Shown here: positions 16,848-26,208 of the stretch, piece by piece | How the letters are laid out: the number at the start of each line of letters is the position of its first letter | Position numbering within the stretch: the first letter of the stretch is position 1 | Assembly (NCBI GenBank): GCA_000597885.1 | Contig: CP004371.1 | Coordinates: 1,364,001 to 1,428,000, forward strand | Length of the DNA stretch: 64,000 bases | Direction: 5' to 3' | Origin: Flammeovirgaceae bacterium 311 | GTDB lineage: Bacteria; Bacteroidota; Bacteroidia; Cytophagales; Cyclobacteriaceae | Program-made: the position numbers and the translations under genes | Notes under the pieces: generated by a model | The model's input: the letters and a program-made list of their open reading frames with translations, nothing else | Database searches by the model: none | Told to the model about the DNA's origin: nothing

Positions 16848-19154
16848 GTGGAGAACACAGTGGATTATTTAGCGCAACTCAATGCCCCCCAGAGAGAGGG
16901 CGTAACTAATACAGACGGCCCCTGCATGCTGATTGCCGGCGCCGGTTCGGGCAAAACTAGGGTACTCACCTACCGCATTGCCCATCTCATCAAAGAAAAA
17001 GGGGTTGATCCTTTCAACATCCTTTCGCTTACCTTTACCAATAAGGCTGCTGCAGAAATGCGTCACCGAATTGAAAAGGTAATTGGTACGGAAGCACGCA
17101 ATGTCTGGATGGGCACCTTCCACAGCGTGTTTTCCAGGATATTACGGGCAGAAGCCAATAAACTGGGGTACCCCAACAACTTTACCATTTACGATACCGA
17201 CGATAGCAAATCACTGCTCAAATCGATTGTAAAGGAAAAAAACATGGACCCGCAGGTATATAAGCCTAACGTATGCCTCAACCGCATTTCCGGTGCCAAA
17301 AACCGTCTGATAGAAGTAAAGGATTACCTGGCCAACTCCATGTACGCCGAAGAAGACATGATGGCCGGCAAGCCACGTATGGGCGAAGTATACAAGGCCT
17401 ATGCCGAACGCTGCTTCCGGGCCGGGGCTATGGATTTTGATGATCTGCTGCTGAATACGGCTAAGCTCTTCCGCGATCATCCGGATGTACTGCACAAATA
17501 CCAGCACCGCTTCCGCTATGTGCTGGTAGATGAGTTTCAGGATACCAACGTGGTGCAGTACCTGATCACTAAAAAGCTGGCTTCCGTAAACCGCAATATA
17601 TGTGTGGTGGGCGATGATGCCCAGAGTATTTATGCCTTCCGTGGTGCCGATATTCAGAATATCCTGAATTTCGAGAAGGATTTCCCCGACCTGAAGATCA
17701 TTAAGCTGGAGCAAAATTACCGCTCTACCCAGAACATCGTCAATTCGGCAAATGCCGTAATTGCCCAGAACCGGGCGCAGCTCAAGAAAAACGTCTGGAC
17801 TGAGAATATTGAAGGCGAAAAGGTAGAGATAATCAAAACCACCAGCGATAGCGAAGAAGCCAAAATTGTTGCCTCTACCATCTTTGAGCTGAAGCACAAC
17901 AGCAAGATGCAAAATACTGATTTTGCTATCCTGTACCGCACCAACAGCCAGAGCCGTTCGCTGGAGGAATCCCTGCGGCGCATGAACATCAAGTATCGCA
18001 TCTACGGGGGCCTCTCCTTCTACCAGCGCAAAGAAATTAAAGACCTGCTCTCCTACCTGCGCTTTGCAGTGAACCAGCAGGACGAGCAGGCATTTCGCCG
18101 TATTATCAACCTGCCCCGCCGGGGCATTGGCGATACTACGGTAGATAAAATTGTAGTAAATGCCTACGAACAAGGCATGGACCTCTGGGATGTGGTGGAG
18201 AATGCCAGCGAGTTCCTGGGCGGACGTGCCGCCGGAGCCGTGGAGCAGTTTGCCACCCTCATCAAGCGTTTTAAAATAGAAGCCCAGCACCGTGATGCCT
18301 ATGAAGTAGCCAGCACCATTGCCAAAGACAGCGGCCTGCTGCGCGAGCTCCATGAAGACAAAACCGTAGAGGGACTGAACCGTTACGAAAACGTTCAGGA
18401 ATTGCTAAACGCCATTAAGGAGTTCACGGATAATCCTGAAATCAGCGACAAAAGCCTGGGTGCCTTCCTGCAGGATATTGCCCTGCTGACAGATGCCGAC
18501 AACAACAAAGATGCCGACCCGGACGTGGTGCAGATGATGAGCATCCACGCCGCCAAGGGCTTAGAATTCAGGGTAGTGTTTGTGGTGGGCATGGAGGAAG
18601 ACCTCTTCCCCAGCCAGATGATGCTGAGCAGCCGTGCAGATCTGGAAGAAGAACGGCGCCTGTTTTATGTGGCTATTACCCGGGCACAGCACCGCCTTTA
18701 CCTAAGCTATGCCCTTAGCCGCTACCGTTTTGGCCGCCTCAAGAGCTGCGAACCCAGCCGCTTCCTGGAAGAGCTGAATCCAGACTGCATCAAGATCAAT
18801 AAAAAGTGGGGAAGCCGTGAACCATCCAGCCTGGGGCCTAACCAGTCTACAGGAACCAGCAGCGGTGGCAGTAACAATTTTGCCAAAACACTGGTAGAAG
18901 GTTTACGGAAACAGCCGGTTAACCGCACCGCAACCGCTGCGCAGGTGCACCGCCCATCGGCCAACTTTGCTCCCAGCGATCCTGCCCAGCTAAAGGAAGG
19001 CATGCGTGTAGAGCACCAGAAGTTTGGCTACGGCAAAGTTGAAGCCCTGGATATGAACGGCACCAATAAAAAGGCAAAAATCCAGTTTGAGATAGCCGGA
19101 GAAAAAACCCTGCTGCTAAGCTTTGCCAAGCTACGGATTGTGGAGGAGAGTTAA
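16848..19154 (+). CDS. pcrA: PcrA/UvrD-type ATP-dependent DNA helicase
   Basis: A 768-residue superfamily-1 helicase with a GTG start, which unwinds DNA 3'-5' in repair and replication restart. Motifs in order: Walker A GAGSGKT (residues 31-37), motif Ia LTFTNKAAAEM, motif II DEFQDTN, motif III VGDDAQSIYAFRGA, motif IV QNYRSTQNIV, motif V TMSIHAAKGLEF-like and motif VI FYVAITRA. The C-terminal tail has a Ser/Gly linker followed by VEHQKFGYGKV, the Tudor-like end of PcrA that contacts RNA polymerase. Length is normal. Confidence 0.93.
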   Translation: MENTVDYLAQLNAPQREGVTNTDGPCMLIAGAGSGKTRVLTYRIAHLIKEKGVDPFNILSLTFTNKAAAEMRHRIEKVIGTEARNVWMGTFHSVFSRILRAEANKLGYPNNFTIYDTDDSKSLLKSIVKEKNMDPQVYKPNVCLNRISGAKNRLIEVKDYLANSMYAEEDMMAGKPRMGEVYKAYAERCFRAGAMDFDDLLLNTAKLFRDHPDVLHKYQHRFRYVLVDEFQDTNVVQYLITKKLASVNRNICVVGDDAQSIYAFRGADIQNILNFEKDFPDLKIIKLEQNYRSTQNIVNSANAVIAQNRAQLKKNVWTENIEGEKVEIIKTTSDSEEAKIVASTIFELKHNSKMQNTDFAILYRTNSQSRSLEESLRRMNIKYRIYGGLSFYQRKEIKDLLSYLRFAVNQQDEQAFRRIINLPRRGIGDTTVDKIVVNAYEQGMDLWDVVENASEFLGGRAAGAVEQFATLIKRFKIEAQHRDAYEVASTIAKDSGLLRELHEDKTVEGLNRYENVQELLNAIKEFTDNPEISDKSLGAFLQDIALLTDADNNKDADPDVVQMMSIHAAKGLEFRVVFVVGMEEDLFPSQMMLSSRADLEEERRLFYVAITRAQHRLYLSYALSRYRFGRLKSCEPSRFLEELNPDCIKINKKWGSREPSSLGPNQSTGTSSGGSNNFAKTLVEGLRKQPVNRTATAAQVHRPSANFAPSDPAQLKEGMRVEHQKFGYGKVEALDMNGTNKKAKIQFEIAGEKTLLLSFAKLRIVEES

Positions 19155-19286
19155 GTGTTAATCAATAAATGTGCTGGTTCGCCCGGGGCGCATAGCTGCT
19201 GCGACTCATTTGAGCGTGCCGACTTTTTACGAAAGTCTCCTAAACATAGCCAGTGGATTTATGTGCTGCCATGTTTCCTTAAGGGC

Positions 19287-19877
19287 TTACTCCCCTGGGG
19301 GTACCGGAAATTTCTCAAATATATTCCTGACGTAGGAATCAATGGTAGCCTGGAGTGCCGCGGGGTCTATGGCGCTATGTGACCAGCCCCGCCAGATGAT
19401 CTGGTTGTTGGAGGCATCGATCACATCGATCACAAAGGTACCTTCGGAATATTCCACCTCCCGGATATTGGAGCCCTGTACACTTGTGATGGTATTATAG
19501 CGGGCGTAGTAATACTCTTCCAGGGTGGGCGGTGCAGCGATATCAGGCCGATAATAATCGTATCGTGAAAATATGGGTGTTCGTGTTGTGGCGGTATCCC
19601 GCTGGTACATATAATTCACCAAAACAAGCAGGTCCGGATTTTCACGGTTCAGGCGATAGCCGCGGGCCTGCATCTCCTCGTTCACCTCCTGTATCACAGA
19701 CTCATCAAACTCGAGGAAGTTAGAGGCTGTATCGCCCGTTGGCAGATAGGCATAACTGGTGTAATCACTAAAATCAGCACCAGCCGCTGCTTCTGCCTGA
19801 GCCCCGGGGGTTCTTGAGCAGGCTGTTGCCAGCAGGCCTGCCAGAAAAAAGATAAGTATGGTATTTCTTATGATCAT
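19287..19877 (-). CDS. DUF4136 lipoprotein, copy A
   Basis: A 196-residue lipoprotein (lipobox LATAC) of the DUF4136 family. The family core is visible: DYTSYAYLPTGDT, an FDESVIQEVNEEMQARGYRL segment, VNYMYQRDTATT, and near the end GTFVIDVIDASNNQIIWRGW. The start at 19877 gives the signal peptide; an earlier in-frame codon at 19925 would only add a basic leader. It is closely similar to the gene at 20073-20654, about 200 bases away on the same strand, so the two are a tandem duplication. DUF4136 proteins are periplasmic-facing lipoproteins of unknown function. Confidence 0.83.
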   Translation of the reverse strand: MIIRNTILIFFLAGLLATACSRTPGAQAEAAAGADFSDYTSYAYLPTGDTASNFLEFDESVIQEVNEEMQARGYRLNRENPDLLVLVNYMYQRDTATTRTPIFSRYDYYRPDIAAPPTLEEYYYARYNTITSVQGSNIREVEYSEGTFVIDVIDASNNQIIWRGWSHSAIDPAALQATIDSYVRNIFEKFPVPPGE

Positions 19878-20072
19878 CCTTGCTTTGATTTTTTTCCGGG
19901 ACAAACGGCCGGTTAATCTGCGCATGCCTTAATGTTCCAATATTTGTAATAACACAATAGCACAGGAGCCGGTGCAGGTATTCCCTGGCACAGGCAGCCT
20001 GGCTAATGTACGATTCATTGCATGGACAAGCACGTATGTTAGATTACATTCAACAACACGCTACTACCGCTA

Positions 20073-20654
20073 TCACCCCTGTGGTTCTACCGGAAACTCC
20101 TCAAAAATGTTATCAACATAGGAGCGGATAGAACTGTCTAATTCCATTGGATCTACAGGTGTGCTGGACCAGCCTCTCCAGATAATCTGCCCTGTTTCTC
20201 TATTGATCACATCTACTACAAAAGTACCCTCGGTATATTCTACTTCCTGTATGCCATAGCCGGTAAAGGTGGGATAGTTGGCGTAGCCGGGGTAGTAGGC
20301 AGGACCTAATCTTGCAGGGGCCCGAAACCCGGTTCCGTAATAGTTATAAGTTGTGGCAACAGGTACTCTTCTCAGTTCTTCCTCCTGTTCATACATAGAT
20401 TTCACCAACACCAACAGATCCGGTTCCTGTGTATCCAGCCGATAGCCGCGAGCCTGCATTTCCTGGTCTACTTCCCGGATTACACTTTCATCAAAAACTG
20501 CCCTTTCCGACTCCGTTTCGCCGCTGGGCAGATAAGCATAGGTCTTGAATTCGGTAAAGTTTACATCAGAAACCTGGTCGGTTTTTACCGATGGGCTACA
20601 GGATGCTAATACAAGAAAAACTACTGCAAGAAAACTCGAAAAATACTTCATCAC
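20073..20654 (-). CDS. DUF4136 lipoprotein, copy B
   Basis: A 193-residue lipoprotein (lipobox VLASC) with the same layout as copy A: FKTYAYLPSGETES, FDESVIREVDQEMQARGYRL, the Tyr/Pro-rich middle, and GTFVVDVINRETGQIIWRGW. The shared stretches are close to identical, while the middle differs, with Tyr/Gly/Pro-rich sequence here. It is probably the first gene of the pair in transcription order. Function unknown. Confidence 0.83.
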   Translation of the reverse strand: MMKYFSSFLAVVFLVLASCSPSVKTDQVSDVNFTEFKTYAYLPSGETESERAVFDESVIREVDQEMQARGYRLDTQEPDLLVLVKSMYEQEEELRRVPVATTYNYYGTGFRAPARLGPAYYPGYANYPTFTGYGIQEVEYTEGTFVVDVINRETGQIIWRGWSSTPVDPMELDSSIRSYVDNIFEEFPVEPQG

Positions 20655-20901
20655 TTTTAGCTTAAAGAACTAACTTAGCCTGATAATTTGTATTATTTTG
20701 TACAGGGCAGGCACTTCCCTTCAGATTCTACAATCCTGTAGCGTTTAAATTGTTCTTATTTGTTAAGAATCTTATTCCAAAGTCATATCAGGTATAGGCT
20801 GCCATCTTTTTACATTAGAAAACCTTTCTTTACCTTAGTAGCGGGTTGTTGCTGGTTTTTACCTGCCAAAACATCCCGGCTTAAAACTGATTATCTATTT
20901 T

Positions 20902-21555
20902 ATGATCGAAGCTGTAAAACAATTAAGCTATAATTCCAAACGTCCCGATATTATTCTGAAGGATTATGGCCGCAACATCCAGAAAATGGTGGAGTGGATT
21001 AAAGGGATCGAAGACCGCCAGCAGCGGACTCGTTATGCCTATACACTGGTGGAAATGATGAAGCAGATCAACCCCATCATGAAGGAGTCTGAAGAATACA
21101 ACCAGAAAGTATGGGACGATCTTTATATTGTCGCCGGATTTGACCTGGACATCGACAGCCCTTACCCAAAACCTGCCAAAGAAAACATTGGCCGTAAGCC
21201 ACGCCTGCTGCAGTATTCTACCAACAAGATCAGGATTCGCCACTACGGCAAAAATATAGAAGTACTCATCGATAAAGCCGCCGCGCTGGAAGACGAAGCC
21301 GAAAAGGAAAATGCGGTAGTAACAATTGCCCGCCTTATGAAAAGCTTCCACTACATCTGGAACAAGGAAACTGTTGATGATGACCTGGTACTTAATAATA
21401 TTGAACAGCTAAGCCGTGGTAAGCTGAAAGAACTCACCGACCGGCTAAGAGCAGAAGGCATGCCACAGCAAAACCAGCGTCGCAGCAGTGGCGGCAATGG
21501 CAGCAAGCACAGTGGCGGAGGCAGAAAGAATTTTACCAATAAACGACGCAAGTAA
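20902..21555 (+). CDS. DUF4290 family protein
   Basis: A 217-residue soluble protein of the DUF4290 family, found almost only in Bacteroidota. Features: LSYNSKRPDIILKDYGRNIQKMVEWI at the N-terminus (several short motifs conserved in the family), ARLMKSFHYIWN in the middle, and a basic Gly/Ser/Arg tail (residues about 185-217) of nucleic-acid-binding character. murA starts 3 bases after its stop, the common arrangement in the phylum, so a link to cell-wall synthesis is possible but unproven. Confidence 0.85.
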   Translation: MIEAVKQLSYNSKRPDIILKDYGRNIQKMVEWIKGIEDRQQRTRYAYTLVEMMKQINPIMKESEEYNQKVWDDLYIVAGFDLDIDSPYPKPAKENIGRKPRLLQYSTNKIRIRHYGKNIEVLIDKAAALEDEAEKENAVVTIARLMKSFHYIWNKETVDDDLVLNNIEQLSRGKLKELTDRLRAEGMPQQNQRRSSGGNGSKHSGGGRKNFTNKRRK

Positions 21556-21558
21556 TAG

Positions 21559-22875
21559 ATGTCTGCACTACGAGTTGTGGGGGGTCAGCGCCTAAGTGGC
21601 GAAATAGTACCCCAAGGAGCTAAAAACGAAGCACTGCAAATTCTTTGCGCCGTGCTGCTTACCGAAGAACCGGTAACCATTCATAAAATTCCGGATATTG
21701 TTGATGTAAACAAGCTGATAGAATTACTGGGCGACATGGGCGTGCAGGTAGAACGGCTTGGTGCAGAATCTTACCGGTTCACTGCTAAAAATGTAAACCT
21801 GGAGTACCTGGAGTCTCCCGAGTACCGCAAAAAAGCAGCCTCGCTCCGGGGCTCTATCATGGTGCTGGGGCCGCTTTTGGCTCGTTTCGGCAAAAGCCGC
21901 ATTCCAAAACCGGGAGGCGATAAAATTGGCCGCCGCCGCCTGGACACTCACTTTCTGGGTTTCCAGAGCCTTGGTGCAAAATTTAACTACGAGCCCGACA
22001 GCCAGTTTTACAACATCGACGCCAGCAACCTGCAGGGTACCTACATGCTACTCGATGAGGCATCTGTAACAGGTACTGCCAACGTTATAATGGCGGCCGT
22101 ACTTGCACATGGTAAAACCACCCTCTATAATGCTGCCTGCGAACCCTACATTCAGCAGCTTTGTGCAATGCTGAACCGCATGGGTGCTAAAATTACCGGC
22201 ATTGGCTCTAATCTGCTGTATATTGATGGTGTAGAGCGTTTAGGTGGCACCGAACATACCATGCTGCCCGATATGATCGAGATCGGCAGCTTTATTGGCA
22301 TGGCTGCCATGACAGGCTCCGAGATCACCATTAAAGACGTACGGGTTGATATGCTGGGCATGATCCCTGATGTATTCCGCCGACTGGGCATTCAGCTGGA
22401 GATACGCGGTGACGATATTTATGTACCGGCACAGGAGCATTACCAGATTGATACCTTTATCGATGGCTCTATCATGACCATTGCCGATGCGCCCTGGCCT
22501 GGCTTTACACCAGACCTGCTCTCTATTGTGCTGGTTACTGCCACACAGGCCAAAGGTACCGTGCTTATACATCAAAAAATGTTCGAGAGCCGCCTTTTCT
22601 TTGTAGATAAGCTGATGGATATGGGTGCACAGATCATCTTGTGTGATCCGCACCGCGCTACAGTAATAGGCCTTGACCGTAAATATAACCTGAAGGGCAT
22701 TAAAATGACCTCTCCTGATATCCGTGCCGGTGTAGCCCTGCTGATCGCTGCCCTCTCGGCCAAGGGAGAAAGTATTATTTATGCCGCCGACCAGATTGAC
22801 CGTGGCTACTCGCATATTGTGGAGCGCCTGCAAAAACTGGGAGCAAAGCTTGAGCGCATTGATGCCGATGCTTAG
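21559..22875 (+). CDS. murA: UDP-N-acetylglucosamine 1-carboxyvinyltransferase with Asp in place of the catalytic Cys
   Basis: A 438-residue MurA that transfers enolpyruvate from PEP to UDP-GlcNAc, the first committed step of peptidoglycan synthesis in the cytoplasm. The N-terminal RLSGEIVPQGAKNEAL and late KGESIIYAADQIDRGY are characteristic. The loop that normally holds the fosfomycin-reactive Cys (Cys115 in E. coli) reads PGGDKIGRRRLDTH, so Asp121 occupies that position. Cys-to-Asp at this site gives natural fosfomycin insensitivity in other MurA enzymes, so this one is predicted to be insensitive. It directly follows the DUF4290 gene and ends before a terminator. Confidence 0.94.
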   Translation: MSALRVVGGQRLSGEIVPQGAKNEALQILCAVLLTEEPVTIHKIPDIVDVNKLIELLGDMGVQVERLGAESYRFTAKNVNLEYLESPEYRKKAASLRGSIMVLGPLLARFGKSRIPKPGGDKIGRRRLDTHFLGFQSLGAKFNYEPDSQFYNIDASNLQGTYMLLDEASVTGTANVIMAAVLAHGKTTLYNAACEPYIQQLCAMLNRMGAKITGIGSNLLYIDGVERLGGTEHTMLPDMIEIGSFIGMAAMTGSEITIKDVRVDMLGMIPDVFRRLGIQLEIRGDDIYVPAQEHYQIDTFIDGSIMTIADAPWPGFTPDLLSIVLVTATQAKGTVLIHQKMFESRLFFVDKLMDMGAQIILCDPHRATVIGLDRKYNLKGIKMTSPDIRAGVALLIAALSAKGESIIYAADQIDRGYSHIVERLQKLGAKLERIDADA

Positions 22876-22914
22876 TATTTGGTCTGTATAACCATAGATC
22901 TTTACAAATTTTGT

Positions 22915-22944
22915 AACAACCGGCTCCTGAGCCGGTTGTTTTGT
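22915..22944 (+). terminator. murA: Rho-independent terminator after murA
   Basis: Twelve-base arms AACAACCGGCTC/GAGCCGGTTGTT with a 2-base nominal loop, followed by TTGTTT. It closes the DUF4290-murA unit. Confidence 0.8.
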
Positions 22945-22987
22945 TTAATGCCTCCTTATAAGTTTCTAAACATGCTTTGCTGAACCA

Positions 22988-23509
22988 ATGGAAGAAAGAT
23001 CTCCTTTTTCTTTTGATGGTGATACGGTTCTTTGGGGTTTATTGAGTGCCTCTCTCGTATTTATCCTTGTTATTCTGCTTACACGCCTTTTTGGATTACG
23101 TAGCTATGCCCGTTTAAGTACCTTCGATTTTGCTTTTACATTAGCCAAGGGTGCTCTTATTGCAAGCATCGCCCTGAATGATGACATCGGCTTTATTGAA
23201 GGGGCGCTTGCCTTACTCACCATCTACATTTTTGAATGGCTAACGGGCTCCCTGCGCAACCGCTACCAATGGATAAACCGCCTAGTAAGCAATAAACCTG
23301 TTTTGCTGATGTATAAAGGAGAATTTCTGGTAAAGAACATCAATTCTACACGCGTTAGCTATGATGATATCTATTTTGCCATGAGGCAGGTTGATGTTCA
23401 GTGTATGGAGGATGTGTATGCCGTAGTGGCAGAACCAACCGGCCAGATCAGTGTGCTTACCGGAAATCCGGCCACTGTAGAAAAGCTACTGGAAGGCGTT
23501 ATCCGCTAA
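22988..23509 (+). CDS. DUF421 (YetF-type) membrane protein
   Basis: A 173-residue protein with three predicted membrane helices (residues about 14-35, 52-70 and 70-87) and a cytoplasmic C-terminal domain, as in the DUF421/YetF family. Family signatures: LTRLFGLRSYARLSTFDFAF and KPVLLMYKGEF, and near the end MRQVDVQCMEDVYAVVAEP followed by GQISVL. YetF-type proteins are linked to membrane stress and sporulation in Firmicutes, but no function is known here. It is transcribed alone, between the murA terminator and a convergent gene. Confidence 0.86.
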   Translation: MEERSPFSFDGDTVLWGLLSASLVFILVILLTRLFGLRSYARLSTFDFAFTLAKGALIASIALNDDIGFIEGALALLTIYIFEWLTGSLRNRYQWINRLVSNKPVLLMYKGEFLVKNINSTRVSYDDIYFAMRQVDVQCMEDVYAVVAEPTGQISVLTGNPATVEKLLEGVIR

Positions 23510-23561
23510 GGTTTACCAGTAGCCTTTTAACCAACAGCAGCTGGATTATAACATTGCTGTA

Positions 23562-23948
23562 TTACCTCCGTTCCACAGTTGTTGCCAATGAGCCGGCTTT
23601 CATATCCAGTGCAAACCAGATAAAATGAGCGATCAGAAAAACTAGGAATCCATACAGGGTAGTGATGGAGGAGACCTTGATACCCCCAGCTAAAATTTGC
23701 TGCGATACCTCTCCCATTTTCGAAATCATTTTCATGGCTTCATACAAACCTATCAGCTGTCCCAATATGCCCGTTACCAGGGCCAGCATACCAAAGAACC
23801 TGATGTAATACAGGCTGCCCGGTGTGGGAACTACACCCTTACCATAAACAAGGGAAGCTCCTTTTGCAGCAAAAAATAGCATGGCGAGGGCCAGCAAAGT
23901 AATAAGGCTCATAAACAGCCATCCGCCTTCAATAAATAGATCAAACAT
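23562..23948 (-). CDS. MotA/TolQ/ExbB-type proton channel protein
   Basis: A 128-residue membrane protein with three membrane helices and a MotA/TolQ/ExbB-like core (SLYYIRFFGMLALVTGILGQLIGLYEAM, GGIKVSSITTLYGFLVFLIA). ExbB/TolQ subunits couple the proton-motive force to TonB or Tol systems together with ExbD/TolR. No ExbD or TolR gene is adjacent, so it is an orphan unit, and it is shorter than most ExbB proteins. Function therefore open. Confidence 0.75.
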   Translation of the reverse strand: MFDLFIEGGWLFMSLITLLALAMLFFAAKGASLVYGKGVVPTPGSLYYIRFFGMLALVTGILGQLIGLYEAMKMISKMGEVSQQILAGGIKVSSITTLYGFLVFLIAHFIWFALDMKAGSLATTVERR

Positions 23949-24165
23949 AAGAAATAGGGTTTGTGAATAAACTTTTCCTAATCCTACGAAACAAAAAGTT
24001 ACTATTTACAGCACATCGGTCAATAGCACCGGTTTGTCGACAGATGACTCATTTATCATAATAATCCTCCCTTTAGGTAAACTACCATCGGAAAAGTGTA
24101 AGTCACCGACTTTTAAGGAAATTAAGCGTAATATTTCGCATTTTAGGGAAAGAACTGAATTTTGC

Positions 24166-25287
24166 ATGCAGCAGACCCTTTTTTACAATTTCCTGAACAG
24201 TGGTAAAACCAGGCAACTAGCTGGCAGGCTCCTGCTACATTTGCTGTTCTGGTTCGCTGTGGCTGTGTTTCTGGTTTACTTTTTCGGTCATTTTACAGCA
24301 GACTACCGCTACACCTCTGTCTTTGTATGTCTGCTGATGCCAATTGCCATTGGCACCACCTACCTGATCAACTATTTCCTGATTCCGCGCTACCTGCTGC
24401 AGAAGCGTTACCCGCGCTTTGCCAGCTATTTTATTTTTACCCTGATCATTTCTGTGTGGGGCGAAATGCTGGTGGTGTTGTGGGCCCTGATGAAGCTGGC
24501 CGACTACCGCTACAGCAACATGGCGCCACTTACCACCAATATCTTCTTTCTGGGGGTAGCACTCTATTTCATCGTTTTTTTCAGCACCTCAGTCAAGCTG
24601 CTCAAACATTGGTACAAGAGCCAGCAGCACATCAGCGAGCTGCGCAGTACCCAGCTGGAGGCAGCCTTAAAATTACGGGAGGCAGAGCTGCAGTTGCTCA
24701 GGGGCCAGATCCATCCACATTTCCTGTTCAATACCCTTAACAACCTGTACGGGCTGGCACTGGAAAAATCGGAGTATATGCCCGATGCCATTCTGCGCCT
24801 GTCAGGACTTCTGGATGCCCTGCTCTACCGCAGCCACGACCAGCAGGTACCCCTGGCTACCGAGCTAAGGCTGATTGAAGATTATGTAAGCCTGGAAAAG
24901 CTGCGTTTTGAAGAGCGTTTAAAACTGGAGTGGAACATTCAGGGTGCGCCTGAAGCTTATGGCATCGCTCCTTTTCTGCTGTTCCCTTTTCTGGAGAATG
25001 CTTTCAAGCATGGCTTTTCTGAAAACACAGCACAGCTGGAATTACTGGTTGAAGCCAGGCTGGAGCAGGAGCAGCTATTTTTCAGGGTGGTAAACTCAGT
25101 TGATCCTGCAGCTAGTACTAAGGCTGTGCAGGCGGGGGGCATTGGGCTGAAAAATGTTAAGCGGCGGCTGGAGCTGCAATATCCCCATAAGCACCGCCTG
25201 GCGATAATGCCTTCCCCTACACACTACCAGGTAGTACTGCAGCTAACCTTGAGTCCCATAAACGCCAAAGCCTATGCTACACAATAA
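24166..25287 (+). CDS. LytS-family sensor histidine kinase
   Basis: A 373-residue sensor kinase of the histidine kinase class with a 5-helix-type membrane input (four predicted membrane segments within residues about 20-150). The H-box reads QIHPHFLFNTLNNLY (phosphoacceptor His near residue 180). The C-terminal ATPase domain has an N-box-like EDYVSLEKLRFEERL...PFLLFPFLENAFKHG and a late GIGLKNVKRRLEL glycine box. The start at 24166 was preferred because the region before it (from 24034) does not look like a helix or signal. The partner regulator overlaps its end by 14 bases. Confidence 0.88.
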   Translation: MQQTLFYNFLNSGKTRQLAGRLLLHLLFWFAVAVFLVYFFGHFTADYRYTSVFVCLLMPIAIGTTYLINYFLIPRYLLQKRYPRFASYFIFTLIISVWGEMLVVLWALMKLADYRYSNMAPLTTNIFFLGVALYFIVFFSTSVKLLKHWYKSQQHISELRSTQLEAALKLREAELQLLRGQIHPHFLFNTLNNLYGLALEKSEYMPDAILRLSGLLDALLYRSHDQQVPLATELRLIEDYVSLEKLRFEERLKLEWNIQGAPEAYGIAPFLLFPFLENAFKHGFSENTAQLELLVEARLEQEQLFFRVVNSVDPAASTKAVQAGGIGLKNVKRRLELQYPHKHRLAIMPSPTHYQVVLQLTLSPINAKAYATQ

Positions 25288-25984
25288 TACTGTACAATGC
25301 ATTGTTACTGACGATGAACCTATTGCCCGCCGGGTACTTAAAAACCACCTGGCCAGGGTTGAGGGTTTCACCATAGCCGGAGAATGTGGTACTGCCCTAG
25401 AGTGTTTTACACTGTTACAGCGCCAGCAAACCGACCTGCTGTTTCTGGACGTACAAATGCCGCAGCTCAACGGTCTGGAATTCCTGCGCTCCCTTCAGCA
25501 CCGCCCAAAGGTTATCCTGGTATCGGCCCACCGGGAATATGCCCTTGAAGGATTTGAACTCGATGTAGTAGACTATCTCCTGAAACCGGTAAGTTTTGAG
25601 CGCTTTCTCAGATCGCTTGATAAGTTCCGGCAACGGCAGGTGCCGCCTGGCAGTATTAAAGAAGAAGAAGAAAAGGCAGCTGAATTTTTATATATCCGCG
25701 CCGATCGCAAAACGGTAAAGCTGGTGTTGGCAGAGGTACTTTACATCGAAAGCATGAGCGATTATCTCAAAATCCATACCCTTGATTGCATGTACCTGAC
25801 CAAAGAAAAGATCAGTACCATAGAGCAAAAGCTTCCCTCCCATTTTATACGGATTCACCGTTCGTTCATCCTCAACACCCGGCACCTGCAAGCCTACACC
25901 CACGAAACCATAGAAGTAGCCGGCAAGCAGCTCCCCATCAGCCGCAGCTTCAGGCAGGAGGTGCTGGACAAGCTTAACCAGTAA
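25274..25984 (+). CDS. LytTR-family response regulator
   Basis: A 236-residue regulator: an N-terminal receiver (TDDEPIARR, phosphoacceptor Asp in LLFLDVQMPQLNG, Lys in LLKPVSF) and a C-terminal LytTR DNA-binding domain (ADRKTVKLVLAEVLYIESMS, FIRIHRSFILN). It overlaps the kinase gene by 14 bases, indicating translational coupling and a dedicated pair. The nearest downstream gene encodes a barrel-type outer-membrane protein (26209), a possible but unproven target. Confidence 0.92.
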   Translation: MLHNNTVQCIVTDDEPIARRVLKNHLARVEGFTIAGECGTALECFTLLQRQQTDLLFLDVQMPQLNGLEFLRSLQHRPKVILVSAHREYALEGFELDVVDYLLKPVSFERFLRSLDKFRQRQVPPGSIKEEEEKAAEFLYIRADRKTVKLVLAEVLYIESMSDYLKIHTLDCMYLTKEKISTIEQKLPSHFIRIHRSFILNTRHLQAYTHETIEVAGKQLPISRSFRQEVLDKLNQ

Positions 25985-26208
25985 TTCCGGTATTGGTAAA
26001 ACAATAAAGCATAAACGAGTGGAATGCTATTCTGAAGCTAACATAAGGATTCTACCTGCACCAACAAATTAAAAATCACACCATCACTCCCTTTTCATGC
26101 TTGTTTATGATCGGCAAGTGTGTTATGTTAGGTTGTAAACCCCTTAATAAAAGCTATCCCCGTTTGATTGCTGTTATCCAAATATTGAATTTAACCTGTT
26201 ACACCACC

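Noticed and set aside
17211-18353. Long antisense frame opposite the PcrA helicase
   Set aside because: It mirrors helicase coding sequence, has no recognisable domain, and its composition follows that of the sense gene.
19155-19382. Small plus-strand frame after the helicase
   Set aside because: It overlaps the DUF4136 gene on the other strand and has no conserved content.
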